Source of the DNA: Algoriphagus machipongonensis
GTDB taxonomy: Bacteria; Bacteroidota; Bacteroidia; Cytophagales; Cyclobacteriaceae
Assembly (NCBI RefSeq): GCF_000166275.1
Contig: NZ_CM001023.1
Location: 1,739,001 to 1,803,000, forward strand
Length of the DNA: 64,000 bases
Direction of reading: 5' to 3'
Both the position numbers and the translations under genes were made by a program. How positions within the stretch are numbered: position 1 is the first letter of the stretch; each line of letters begins with the position of its first letter. Below the pieces are notes generated by a model. It had not been told where the DNA came from. It did no database searches and saw only the letters and a list, made by a program, of their open reading frames with translations. This document shows positions 10,016-17,187 of the stretch, piece after piece.

Positions 10016-11470
10016 ATGAAAAGTTTATTCTGGAGGATATCTGTAAGTTTTGCCTTGGTGCTATTGATTGTGGGTTGCTCTTATGTGTTTATTACTGCCA
10101 CTACTGCCCAAAGGTATTTTCAGGAAACTACACAAAGGCTTAATGCTACTGTGGCAGATTACCTGATCAAAGAAGTGAATCCTTTCTTAAATGGAAAGGT
10201 GAATGAAGAGGCACTTGGAACCATCATGCATTCCATGATGGCTGTCAACCCAGGGATAGAAGTTTATTTGCTGGATCCTGAGGGGGAAATCCTGTCTTTT
10301 GTCGTGTTGGATAAACTCGTCAAATTAAAAAGAGTTGATTTAGACCCTGTGGAGGATTTTTTATCAACCGGAGGTGAAGAATTTGTTTTGGGAGAAGATC
10401 CTAGGAACCCTGGTGAAAAGTCAGTTTTCTCCGCAACGGCAGTTTATGAAGAAGACCAGTTACTAGGCTATGTCTATATCATTTTGGCTAGTGAAAAATT
10501 TGAAACCATAGCCTCCGGGTTATTGGGGAGTTATTGGATGAAACTCACCTTTGAGTCCATATTGATTACCATGGTAGTCGCTTTGCTGATAGGATTGGTG
10601 CTTTTTGGTTTGCTGACTCGGCATTTGCGAAAGATTGTTCAAGCTGTGGAGCAGTTTAGGGATGGGGACCTCCATGCGAGAGTTCCTGAGGCAAAATCAG
10701 AATCTGAACTCGCCGTTTTAGGTAACACCTTTAACCATATGGCAGATACGATTCTGGGTAATATAGAAGAGTTGAAAAAAGTCGATAGTCTTAGAAGGGA
10801 ATTGATAGCAAATGTTTCGCATGATCTTAGAAATCCCCTTGCCATTATTAACGGCTATGTAGAAACTCTTCAGATAAAAGGAGATTCCGTAAGCGAGGAA
10901 GATCGGGAGAAATACCTGAAGATTATTGGAGCTTCTACTGATAAGCTTTCTCAACTTGTTTCTGATCTATTTGATCTTTCAAAACTGGAGTCAGGACAGA
11001 TGAGCTTAAAAATGGAGCGAATGAAAATTCAGGAGCTTTTATATGATTCTTCTTTAAAATATGAATTGTTGGCTCAGTCTAAGGATATTAAGATAACAAC
11101 TCAAATCTGTCAAAACCTCCCTTTAGTGAAAGCCGATTTGTACTTAATGGATAGAGTCATACAAAATCTGTTGGACAATGCTGTGAAGTACACTCCCAAA
11201 AATGGAGAGATTTTAATTGACGCTTGTGAGTCTAATGGGGGAGTGAGTATCAAAATCAGAAATTCGGGTTCGGGAATTCCTCAGAAGGATTTGGAATCTA
11301 TTTTCGATCGGTATTATATGATTGATAAGGAAAGAAAAGGAATAGAAGGTTCTGGGCTTGGTTTGGCCATTGTGAAAAGAATTTTGGAGGTCCATGGATC
11401 TCAGATTGAAATCGAATCGGATTCCGTATCCTATACTGAATTTGGATTTGACCTTCCTGCAGAAGTTTAA
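10016..11470 (+). CDS. Sensor histidine kinase (HAMP, HisKA, HATPase_c)
   Basis: A 484-residue inner-membrane kinase, cognate to the preceding response regulator. In order: TM1 (about 8-27), a periplasmic sensor region of about 150 residues, TM2 (about 183-202), HAMP (about 203-255), HisKA with phosphoacceptor His269 in SHDLRNPLAI, and an HATPase_c domain with the N box LDNAVKYT and G boxes SGSGIP and GSGLGLAIV. The periplasmic part (LDPEGEILSFVVLD) resembles an extracellular PAS/dCache-like fold, but I cannot name its ligand. Confidence 0.93.
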   Translation: MKSLFWRISVSFALVLLIVGCSYVFITATTAQRYFQETTQRLNATVADYLIKEVNPFLNGKVNEEALGTIMHSMMAVNPGIEVYLLDPEGEILSFVVLDKLVKLKRVDLDPVEDFLSTGGEEFVLGEDPRNPGEKSVFSATAVYEEDQLLGYVYIILASEKFETIASGLLGSYWMKLTFESILITMVVALLIGLVLFGLLTRHLRKIVQAVEQFRDGDLHARVPEAKSESELAVLGNTFNHMADTILGNIEELKKVDSLRRELIANVSHDLRNPLAIINGYVETLQIKGDSVSEEDREKYLKIIGASTDKLSQLVSDLFDLSKLESGQMSLKMERMKIQELLYDSSLKYELLAQSKDIKITTQICQNLPLVKADLYLMDRVIQNLLDNAVKYTPKNGEILIDACESNGGVSIKIRNSGSGIPQKDLESIFDRYYMIDKERKGIEGSGLGLAIVKRILEVHGSQIEIESDSVSYTEFGFDLPAEV

Positions 11471-11878
11471 ATAATGTGATTATCCGGAATCTTGCCAGTG
11501 CCCAAAATTTCTTTGCTCACCTTGCCAGAAGATAGAAGCAAGCAAAATTTTTATGATCTCTTTATCATATGATGCTTTTGAATACTTATTGGTAAAAAAT
11601 GGTGATACATATAATTAATTAAGAAATTTCAGACCCCATTGGGGTCAAAGCTTTATTACCCAGGGTTTCAACCCTGGGTAATAATGGATTAGATTTCTCC
11701 AAGCGCTGGCCCGGGGTTTTATTACTGAGACAGATCGTTTTGCCAGCAAGATGGAACCAAATCTTATAATGCTTATGGATAATTACTGGAATAAAAGCGG
11801 ATATACATTTTAAATAAAATTAGCAACCCAAGTTTATTCAAAAATAAAACTTGATGTTGCCAATTAAATTTGTTCGTT
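11471..11878. other. Intergenic region with palindromic repeats
   Basis: A 408-bp gap between convergent transcription units. It carries two adjacent palindromes (listed separately) and no supportable gene. Confidence 0.6.
11632..11684. repeat. REP-like double palindrome
   Basis: GACCCCA-T-TGGGGTC at 11632-11646 is followed seven bases later by a perfect 15-bp inverted repeat (11653-11667 and 11670-11684, arm TTATTACCCAGGGTT) with a 2-nt loop. The paired GC-rich short palindromes resemble REP elements mobilised by RAYT transposases. No transposase gene is in this window. A bidirectional terminator role is possible but there is no clean T run. Confidence 0.6.
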
Positions 11879-12340
11879 TCATTCGAAGGAACCGTATCCA
11901 AAAGGTATACCTGCTGCGCCACACCATATGATGCCATCGCTGAATTTTGATTCAGGTAATTTTGAAAGATTGAAAAAATGCTCTCCAGCATCGTTGACGA
12001 CTCCGACCAATTGAAACGATTCTGAAGCGCTGAGATTCAATTGATTGGAAGTGGAAAGATAGACAGTGACCGTACCGGTGTGAAAATCAGATAAAAAATC
12101 ATTTCCCAATCGAAGAAAGTAATTTTCTTCCTCGTCAGAAACAATTTCTATCATTCCTTTGGTATTGGTGCCGCTTTGAGGCATTAGCATCCCCTCTTTA
12201 ATGACAGCAAGCGTGCCAACTGGATTTATTTCTGTTTCAGGGGCAGGAAGGGAAGGGTTCATGTCTGCTGTGGAAGAAGAACAGGAAAATAAAAACAGGA
12301 TAAATGAGAGGGCAGTAGTTAGATGCATTAATTTTTTCAT
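11879..12340 (-). CDS. DM13-like domain lipoprotein (second of a paralogous pair)
   Basis: A 153-residue exported protein with a lipoprotein signal ending LFSCSS. The rest matches the DM13 pattern: a beta-rich domain with HTGTVTVYLSTS and a C-terminal IIWCGAAGIPFGYGSFE containing the conserved Cys. DM13 domains are proposed to take part in redox or electron transfer in other proteins. It is clearly paralogous to the first gene of the same operon (13885-14334), sharing the IPFGY ending. Its ATG overlaps the TGA of the upstream Crp/Fnr gene, so translation is probably coupled. The family call is by pattern only. Confidence 0.65.
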   Translation of the reverse strand: MKKLMHLTTALSFILFLFSCSSSTADMNPSLPAPETEINPVGTLAVIKEGMLMPQSGTNTKGMIEIVSDEEENYFLRLGNDFLSDFHTGTVTVYLSTSNQLNLSASESFQLVGVVNDAGEHFFNLSKLPESKFSDGIIWCGAAGIPFGYGSFE

Positions 12341-12978
12341 GATATCAGGGGTTTAAATTGAGCTATATTCCTAAAAAGGAACCTGTTTCTACTGTAGTTG
12401 ATTAAGCCACTTTTCTTTAAAGAGGATAAGATTTTTGAGACCACAGGTCTACTGGTATCGGCTAAGAAGGCTATTTCTTCATGTGTTAAATTGATTTTGA
12501 GCAGGGTTTCGTCACCAAATTTCCTACCCTTTTTGATAGCGAGATCGTATAAAAGAGATGTAATTCTTTCTTCTGCTTCCAAGGCCAAAAAGCGATTATG
12601 CCGAACAGCCATTTGATTGTTCTGCTCTTGTAATTGTAAATGGAATTGATGCTTGATCTCTAGCGTGTTTATTTTAGGAGAATCAAGTTTTTGCACTAAA
12701 GTGTCTTCTTCTATGACCAGTGCAGAATTAAGGTTGCTTTGATTTTGATTGGAGAATCCATCTCCAAAAATTTCTCCTTCAAAGACAATTCTCATGATTG
12801 TTTGGGATCCTTTGGGAAGCTTTTTATGAAGCTTGACTGTTCCTTTTTTCAAAAGATAATATCCTTCCGATATTTCTCCTTGACTATAAATGCGGTCTCC
12901 TTTTCTGAAGATCTTAAAATCAGGAAAAGAGGAACTTCCCTGTAAATGGGGTAAGTCAGTTGTTTGGATTAAGTTCAT
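12337..12978 (-). CDS. Crp/Fnr-family transcriptional regulator
   Basis: A 213-residue regulator with an N-terminal cyclic-nucleotide-binding-like beta-barrel (about 22-115, with FRKGDRIYSQGEISEGYYLLKKG) and a C-terminal Crp-type helix-turn-helix (about 165-195, EEIAFLADTSRPVVSKILSSL). No Cys cluster typical of Fnr is present, and the usual cAMP-binding Arg/Glu signature is not evident, so the effector is unknown. It overlaps by 4 nt both the upstream barrel gene and the downstream DM13 gene, which means the regulator is embedded in the operon it probably controls. Confidence 0.88.
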   Translation of the reverse strand: MNLIQTTDLPHLQGSSSFPDFKIFRKGDRIYSQGEISEGYYLLKKGTVKLHKKLPKGSQTIMRIVFEGEIFGDGFSNQNQSNLNSALVIEEDTLVQKLDSPKINTLEIKHQFHLQLQEQNNQMAVRHNRFLALEAEERITSLLYDLAIKKGRKFGDETLLKINLTHEEIAFLADTSRPVVSKILSSLKKSGLINYSRNRFLFRNIAQFKPLIS

Positions 12979-13874
12979 TTTTTGTCTGGTATAAGTTGGT
13001 AATACACACCAAAGCCAATCACTCCTGAGGAGTAGATGTTTTTTCTTTCAAAAATCCAGTCTGTAAAATTCCTGTAGGATAGGCTTAAGTGAAATTCTTT
13101 GTAAATGGGGACGCTAGCTCCAAAGCTATAGCTGGTGAATTCTGTACCATCCCCTCTGACAAAATCAGTTACCGTAACCACTTCTTGCGTGGACTTTAAT
13201 GCATTCAGTTTGGCGTTTACCCATACCTTTCCTGCGATTTGATAACCCAGCTCTGCTCCAAAGCCATATTGATCAGAAAACTGGATGTCATTGTATTGAG
13301 TTCTATAATTATAAGTGCCAAAGATGCTTCCATATAAAGGTGCGTTTGGGAGAGCGAATGAACTTGCCAAAGTGCCCCATACATTAAATTCACCATCTCC
13401 TGAAGGAAGGTTTATTTGTTCAAAATCGTTGACTTTACTTTGTGCAAAATGATTTGCCCTACCTATGGGGATTTCGGGGGTAATGGAAATGCTTAAGGGG
13501 AGATATTTCTTTAGAATGGCATGTTTGAGTTCTATTTTTAAATCCCCAAGTCCACTGACTGTTTCAGTGGTTTCAAATCCATTCCAGGTTTGTAATGGCC
13601 AGTTGGCAATAATGGTAAACTTGTCAGTGATTCCATACTCTGTATATAAGACCAGTGAATGTTGAGAGAATTTATTTGTTTCCAAAAGCTCTCCATCCAG
13701 AGTGAAATAATCCTCTGATACAAGGGATTGAAAGCTCATCTGGAAAAAACCTTCTCCTTTTGCTTTAGTCCATCCGCTTTGAGCCTGCGAAGGAAGGTTA
13801 GGCAATAGGAAAATCAACCCAAAGCAAAATGCTTTGAGCTGATTTACTCTACCTAACCAATAATTAGTCTTCAT
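12975..13874 (-). CDS. Outer-membrane beta-barrel protein (MetA/transporter-like)
   Basis: A 299-residue exported protein with a signal peptide ending PSQAQS (about residue 33). Alternating hydrophobic strands with repeated aromatic ends run to the C-terminus (for example YGITDKFTIIANWPL, GLGDLKIELKHAIL, FHLSLSYRNFTDWIF), as in the phenol-degradation MetA-like or transporter-type barrels. No enzyme motif is visible. It sits between the two DM13 lipoproteins in a four-gene operon, which suggests an outer-membrane partner for them, but this is inference. Confidence 0.65.
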   Translation of the reverse strand: MKTNYWLGRVNQLKAFCFGLIFLLPNLPSQAQSGWTKAKGEGFFQMSFQSLVSEDYFTLDGELLETNKFSQHSLVLYTEYGITDKFTIIANWPLQTWNGFETTETVSGLGDLKIELKHAILKKYLPLSISITPEIPIGRANHFAQSKVNDFEQINLPSGDGEFNVWGTLASSFALPNAPLYGSIFGTYNYRTQYNDIQFSDQYGFGAELGYQIAGKVWVNAKLNALKSTQEVVTVTDFVRGDGTEFTSYSFGASVPIYKEFHLSLSYRNFTDWIFERKNIYSSGVIGFGVYYQLIPDKK

Positions 13875-13884
13875 TTTTCAAGGA

Positions 13885-14334
13885 TTAATTAAGCGGTGCA
13901 TAGCCAAATGGAATTCCGACTGAACCGCACCATAGAATGACATGAGTGTATTTTTCAGACATAGAGCCAGAAGGAAGCATGAAATAATTGGTTCCAGAAT
14001 CTCTTACTACTCCTAGGGCAAGTAGATCAGGGTTACCGTTTCCAGGATCTGCATTAAAAGTGTCGGAGGTAGAAAGGAATACGGTCACTGTGCCTGTTCC
14101 AAGAGCGGTGTTAAAACTATCTCCAAACTCTAAGAATTCAGTTCCTTCAGAGTCCACTCCTATGGAAGCTGTGCCAGTGGAACCAGCTCCATTTTGATCC
14201 ATAAAGCTACCCATCCTAAGCACGGAAAAGTTGCCTTGAGGAAGAGTAGGGTCTATGGTTACTGGGTCTGGATCATCTGAGCAAGCAACGAGTCCTAAAA
14301 ATGTGAGGTAAAATAAGAGAATGATCTTTTTCAT
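13885..14334 (-). CDS. DM13-like domain lipoprotein (first of a paralogous pair)
   Basis: A 149-residue lipoprotein: the signal peptide ends FLGLVACSDD with lipobox Cys18. The mature part has the DM13-type pattern, with a glycine-rich strand (GTGTVTVFLSTSD), GVVRDSGTNYFMLPSG and a terminal HVILWCGSVGIPFGYAPLN. It leads the operon and ends 10 bp before the barrel gene. Its paralogue is the last gene of the operon. DM13 domains are associated with electron transfer in eukaryotic DOMON/b561 proteins; the role in Bacteroidota is not known to me. Confidence 0.68.
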   Translation of the reverse strand: MKKIILLFYLTFLGLVACSDDPDPVTIDPTLPQGNFSVLRMGSFMDQNGAGSTGTASIGVDSEGTEFLEFGDSFNTALGTGTVTVFLSTSDTFNADPGNGNPDLLALGVVRDSGTNYFMLPSGSMSEKYTHVILWCGSVGIPFGYAPLN

Positions 14335-14454
14335 GATTTTGTAGGTTTTGTGATATCCAAAATTGACTTTAGGGTATCACAAAAAAATCACGGAAGGATA
14401 AAGCTTTTGTCGCAAAAATGACTTTGCTTTAAGGTTTAGCATTAAAAAGATAGG

Positions 14455-14748
14455 ATGGAAAAGAAAGAAATAGATAGGTTTTTGGCATTGAATGAACCCT
14501 TATCATCCTTCTCTCCAGAACTGAAAGCTCTGTATTTTGATGGGAAAGGAGATTGGGATACCTCTCATGATCAAGTAGATCAATTAGCTGGTGAAACAGC
14601 AGCTAGAGTTCATGCATATTTACATAGGAAAGAAGGAGATCAATGGAATGCGGATTATTGGTATAGGAGGGCAAGTGAAAAACGACCTAACCTCAGTTTA
14701 GATGAGGAGTGGGAAATGCTTTTAGAAAGATTTTGGGAGGATTTCTAA
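14455..14748 (+). CDS. Conserved hypothetical protein, 97 aa
   Basis: A small, soluble, acidic protein of 97 residues with no signal peptide. It has a characteristic central segment GKGDWDTSHDQVDQL and AAWVHAYLHRKEGD-like AARVHAYLHRKEGD, then NADYWYRRA. Similar small proteins are widespread in Bacteroidota and proteobacteria, but I know of no function. It is transcribed divergently from the DM13 operon and ends 80 bp before a bidirectional terminator-like hairpin. Confidence 0.75.
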   Translation: MEKKEIDRFLALNEPLSSFSPELKALYFDGKGDWDTSHDQVDQLAGETAARVHAYLHRKEGDQWNADYWYRRASEKRPNLSLDEEWEMLLERFWEDF

Positions 14749-14827
14749 AGAGGGAATCAGCTTTAAATTGTTTGTCAAAGAATTATTAATGTGTATGAAA
14801 AATTCTATGTTTAGACATAATTAGCTC

Positions 14828-14855
14828 AAAAAATACCCAATATTGGGTATTTTTT
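14828..14855. terminator. Bidirectional terminator-like hairpin
   Basis: Perfect 13-bp inverted repeat AAAAAATACCCAA (14828-14840) and its complement (14843-14855) around a TA loop, with A and T runs at the outer ends. It follows the 97-aa gene and precedes the 75-aa gene. Confidence 0.7.
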
Positions 14856-14901
14856 GGCAGCTAAAGGTCTTGTAGATTTGGGGGATAGTAAATTTTTGAA
14901 T

Positions 14902-15129
14902 ATGAAATTCTTTTATATATCCTCCATTCCAAATGATAATGGGAAATTTGAAATTCACGAAAGAGAATGTGAGATGATCCCAGATCTTCATGACAGAGAG
15001 TATTTAGGACCTTATAATAATGGTAAGGAAGCGATGCGGAAAGCATTGGATTTGAACAGTAATGCCAGTTTATGTAGAAAATGTGGCTCCTCCAGTTTCC
15101 AGGCGATATTCTCCGGCTCAGAGGATTGA
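14902..15129 (+). CDS. Small conserved hypothetical protein with CxxC motif, 75 aa
   Basis: The frame opens at TTG 14854 inside the preceding hairpin, but the ATG at 14902 gives a more credible start (MKFFYISSIPNDNGKFEIH). The protein has HERECEMIPDLHDREYLGPYNNGKEA and a C-terminal CRKCG, a layout of one isolated Cys plus a CxxC that may bind zinc. Similar short proteins occur in other Bacteroidota, with no known function. It ends 74 bp before the tRNA-Pro gene. Confidence 0.65.
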   Translation: MKFFYISSIPNDNGKFEIHERECEMIPDLHDREYLGPYNNGKEAMRKALDLNSNASLCRKCGSSSFQAIFSGSED

Positions 15130-15164
15130 TTTAAGCTTTGGTTTTTTTTATTTGCCCAAAATGC

Positions 15165-15194
15165 TTTGGAATAAAAGACAAAACATTAATTTCG
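15165..15194 (+). promoter_or_regulatory. Putative promoter of tRNA-Pro
   Basis: TTTG (15165-15168) and TAATTTCG (15187-15194) are separated by 18 nt, a close match to the Bacteroidota TTTG / TAnnTTTG promoter. The tRNA starts 10 bp downstream. No equivalent promoter is visible before the truncated copies. Confidence 0.55.
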
Positions 15195-15203
15195 TGCCTT
15201 ATT

Positions 15204-15278
15204 CGGGGTGTGGCGCAGTCCGGTTAGCGTACACGTCTGGGGGGCGTGGGGTCGTGGGTTCAAATCCCGCCACCCCGA
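15204..15278 (+). tRNA. tRNA-Pro, anticodon GGG
   Basis: A complete cloverleaf can be drawn: acceptor CGGGGTG/CACCCCG, D stem GCGC/GCGT, anticodon stem CACGT/GCGTG with the 7-nt loop CTGGGGG (anticodon GGG at 15239-15241, G at position 37 as usual for tRNA-Pro), T stem GTGGG/CCCGC with loop TTCAAAT, and discriminator A. CCA is not encoded. It is the only intact copy; eight 3' fragments follow it. Confidence 0.93.
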
Positions 15279-15289
15279 CTAAACATATT

Positions 15290-15316
15290 AGCAGTTCTTC
15301 GGAACTGCTTTTTTTA
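15290..15316 (+). terminator. UUCG-tetraloop intrinsic terminator of tRNA-Pro
   Basis: AGCAGTTC-TTCG-GAACTGCT followed by a T run. The same terminator is repeated after each of the eight downstream tRNA fragments. Confidence 0.92.
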
Positions 15317-15360
15317 TAGAAATAGCAGAAGAATTGTGGACAGTTAACAAATCATAAGCT
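15317..15360 (+). repeat. Short-module spacer with GGACAG/CTGTCC hairpin, copy 1
   Basis: Spacer between the tRNA terminator and fragment 1. GGACAG and CTGTCC (the latter overlapping the start of the next fragment) can pair around an AT-rich loop. Further copies start near 15877, 16437, 16581, 16725 and 17287. In the last, the loop has three changes but the arms are intact. Confidence 0.75.
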
Positions 15361-15422
15361 GTCCGGTTAGCATATCCTGACTGAGGTCAGGAGGGTCGTG
15401 GGTTCAAATCCCGCCACCCCGA
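15361..15422 (+). pseudogene. tRNA-Pro 3' fragment 1 (before nuclease gene 1)
   Basis: Matches the tRNA from its D-loop GTCC to the discriminator A. It lacks the 5' acceptor strand and 5' D stem, and its anticodon arm is replaced by TCCTGAC-TGAG-GTCAGGA. Carries the GCA variant (GGTTAGCATATCC). Followed by a UUCG terminator at 15434-15460. Confidence 0.88.
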
Positions 15423-15538
15423 CTAAACATATTAGCAGTTCTTCGGAACTGCTTTTTTTTAGTTTTTTTAGAAGAAATCAGATAAGCTTTTAAATCGCAA
15501 GTGATCTGGTTCGCTTCAATTTAAAGCAATTATTTTTT

Positions 15539-15778
15539 ATGGAGTTCACCGTGTACATTCTCTTTTCTGATAAACTAGGTAAGTATTATGTTGGGCAAAC
15601 CAAAGACTTAAAAAGTCGGCTTTCAAGGCATAACCAAGGTCGAGAAAGGTTTACAAGAACTGGCTGCCCTTGGAAGCTTATTCATTCGATTTATTGTAGT
15701 AGCAGGAGTGAAGCGATGATTTTGGAAAAAAAGATCAAGAACCTCGGTGCAAAGAGATATTTGGCAAGTCTAGAGTAG
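15539..15778 (+). CDS. GIY-YIG nuclease family protein, copy 1
   Basis: A 79-residue single-domain GIY-YIG nuclease (UvrC N-terminal/YhbQ fold), predicted to cut DNA with one metal ion. Visible motifs: VYIL with Tyr6 (GIY), YYVGQT with Tyr17 (YIG), Arg27 in SRLSRHN, and Glu63 in AMILEKKIK. There is no accessory DNA-binding domain. The leader has a stem (AATCAGAT pairing with ATCTGGTT) but no obvious promoter or Shine-Dalgarno. The final G of its TAG stop is the first base of tRNA fragment 2, so gene and fragment are fused end to end. Identical in protein sequence to copy 2. Confidence 0.9.
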   Translation: MEFTVYILFSDKLGKYYVGQTKDLKSRLSRHNQGRERFTRTGCPWKLIHSIYCSSRSEAMILEKKIKNLGAKRYLASLE

Positions 15779-15839
15779 TCCGGTTAGCGTATCCTGACTG
15801 AGGTCAGGAGGGTCGTGGGTTCAAATCCCGCCACCCCGA
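15778..15839 (+). pseudogene. tRNA-Pro 3' fragment 2 (after nuclease gene 1)
   Basis: 62 nt with the GCG variant (GGTTAGCGTATCC) and the same palindromic replacement of the anticodon arm. Its first base is the last base of the nuclease stop codon. Followed by a UUCG terminator (15851-15876) and a short-module spacer. Confidence 0.88.
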
Positions 15840-15921
15840 CTAAACATATTAGCAGTTCTTCGGAACTGCTTTTTTTATAGAAATAGCAGAAGAATTGTGG
15901 ACAGTTAACAAATCATAAGCT

Positions 15922-15983
15922 GTCCGGTTAGCATATCCTGACTGAGGTCAGGAGGGTCGTGGGTTCAAATCCCGCCACCCCGA
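15922..15983 (+). pseudogene. tRNA-Pro 3' fragment 3 (before nuclease gene 2)
   Basis: 62 nt with the GCA variant, matching fragment 1. Followed by a UUCG terminator (15995-16021) and the leader of nuclease gene 2. Confidence 0.88.
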
Positions 15984-16099
15984 CTAAACATATTAGCAGT
16001 TCTTCGGAACTGCTTTTTTTTAGTTTTTTTAGAAGAAATCAGATAAGCTTTTAAATCGCAAGTGATCTGGTTCGCTTCAATTTAAAGCAATTATTTTTT

Positions 16100-16339
16100 A
16101 TGGAGTTCACCGTGTACATTCTCTTTTCTGATAAACTAGGTAAGTATTATGTTGGGCAAACCAAAGACTTAAAAAGTCGGCTTTCAAGGCATAACCAAGG
16201 TCGAGAAAGGTTTACAAGAACTGGCTGCCCTTGGAAGCTTATTCATTCGATTTATTGTAGTAGCAGGAGTGAAGCGATGATTTTGGAAAAAAAGATCAAG
16301 AACCTCGGTGCAAAGAGATATTTGGCAAGTCTAGAGTAG
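16100..16339 (+). CDS. GIY-YIG nuclease family protein, copy 2
   Basis: The 79-residue product is identical to copy 1, and the gene lies exactly 561 bp downstream of it, so this is a recent duplication of a nuclease-plus-short-module block. All catalytic residues (Tyr6, Tyr17, Arg27, Glu63) are kept. The leader is also unchanged. Its stop codon again shares a base with the following tRNA fragment. I infer the same activity as copy 1; three near-identical genes in 1.7 kb suggest the gene travels with the repeat. Confidence 0.9.
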   Translation: MEFTVYILFSDKLGKYYVGQTKDLKSRLSRHNQGRERFTRTGCPWKLIHSIYCSSRSEAMILEKKIKNLGAKRYLASLE

Positions 16340-16400
16340 TCCGGTTAGCGTATCCTGACTGAGGTCAGGAGGGTCGTGGGTTCAAATCCCGCCACCCCGA
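16339..16400 (+). pseudogene. tRNA-Pro 3' fragment 4 (after nuclease gene 2)
   Basis: 62 nt with the GCG variant. Followed by a UUCG terminator (16412-16437) and a spacer with one base change (GAATTAGCAG). Confidence 0.88.
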
Positions 16401-16482
16401 CTAAACATATTAGCAGTTCTTCGGAACTGCTTTTTTTATAGAATTAGCAGAAGAATTGTGGACAGTTAACAAATCATAAGCT

Positions 16483-16544
16483 GTCCGGTTAGCGTATCCT
16501 GACTGAGGTCAGGAGGGTCGTGGGTTCAAATCCCGCCACCCCGA
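16483..16544 (+). pseudogene. tRNA-Pro 3' fragment 5
   Basis: 62 nt with the GCG variant, in a run of three consecutive 144-bp short modules. Followed by a UUCG terminator (16556-16581). Confidence 0.88.
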
Positions 16545-16626
16545 CTAAACATATTAGCAGTTCTTCGGAACTGCTTTTTTTATAGAATTAGCAGAAGAAT
16601 TGTGGACAGTTAACAAATCATAAGCT

Positions 16627-16688
16627 GTCCGGTTAGCGTATCCTGACTGAGGTCAGGAGGGTCGTGGGTTCAAATCCCGCCACCCCGA
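16627..16688 (+). pseudogene. tRNA-Pro 3' fragment 6
   Basis: 62 nt with the GCG variant, 144 bp after fragment 5. Followed by a UUCG terminator (16700-16725). Confidence 0.88.
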
Positions 16689-16770
16689 CTAAACATATTA
16701 GCAGTTCTTCGGAACTGCTTTTTTTATAGAAATAGCAGAAGAATTGTGGACAGTTAACAAATCATAAGCT

Positions 16771-16832
16771 GTCCGGTTAGCATATCCTGACTGAGGTCAG
16801 GAGGGTCGTGGGTTCAAATCCCGCCACCCCGA
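16771..16832 (+). pseudogene. tRNA-Pro 3' fragment 7 (before nuclease gene 3)
   Basis: 62 nt with the GCA variant, as for the other two fragments that precede a nuclease gene. Followed by a UUCG terminator (16844-16868) with a shorter T run. Confidence 0.88.
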
Positions 16833-16947
16833 CTAAACATATTAGCAGTTCTTCGGAACTGCTTTTTTAGTATTTTTTAGAAGAAATCAGATAAGCTTTT
16901 AAATCGGTAGTGATCTGGTTCGCTTCAATTTAAAGCAATTATTTTTT

Positions 16948-17187
16948 ATGGAGTTCACCGTGTACATTCTCTTTTCTGATAAACTAGGTAAGTATTATGT
17001 TGGGCAAACCAGAGACTTAAATAGTCGGCTTTCAAGGCATAACCAAGGTCGAGAAAGGTTTACAAGAACTGGTTGCCCTTGGAAGCTTATTCATTCGATT
17101 TATTGTAATAGCAGGAGTGAAGCGATGATTTTGGAAAAAAAGATCAAGAACCTCGGTGCAAAGAGATATTTGGTAAGTCTAGAGTAG
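16948..17187 (+). CDS. GIY-YIG nuclease family protein, copy 3 (diverged)
   Basis: A 79-residue GIY-YIG protein that differs from copies 1 and 2 at four positions (K22R, K25N, S54N, A76V), with one further silent change. The catalytic residues Tyr6, Tyr17, Arg27 and Glu63 are unchanged. Its leader also differs in the loop region but keeps the paired segments. Four of the five base changes alter the protein, so constraint on the non-catalytic surface appears weak or the copies are young. The stop codon is fused to fragment 8 in the same way as the other copies. Confidence 0.9.
   Translation: MEFTVYILFSDKLGKYYVGQTRDLNSRLSRHNQGRERFTRTGCPWKLIHSIYCNSRSEAMILEKKIKNLGAKRYLVSLE

Noticed and set aside
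15062..15319. Open frame of 85 codons across the tRNA-Pro gene
   Set aside because: It overlaps the tRNA and the end of the 75-aa gene in another frame, and its predicted product looks like translated tRNA.
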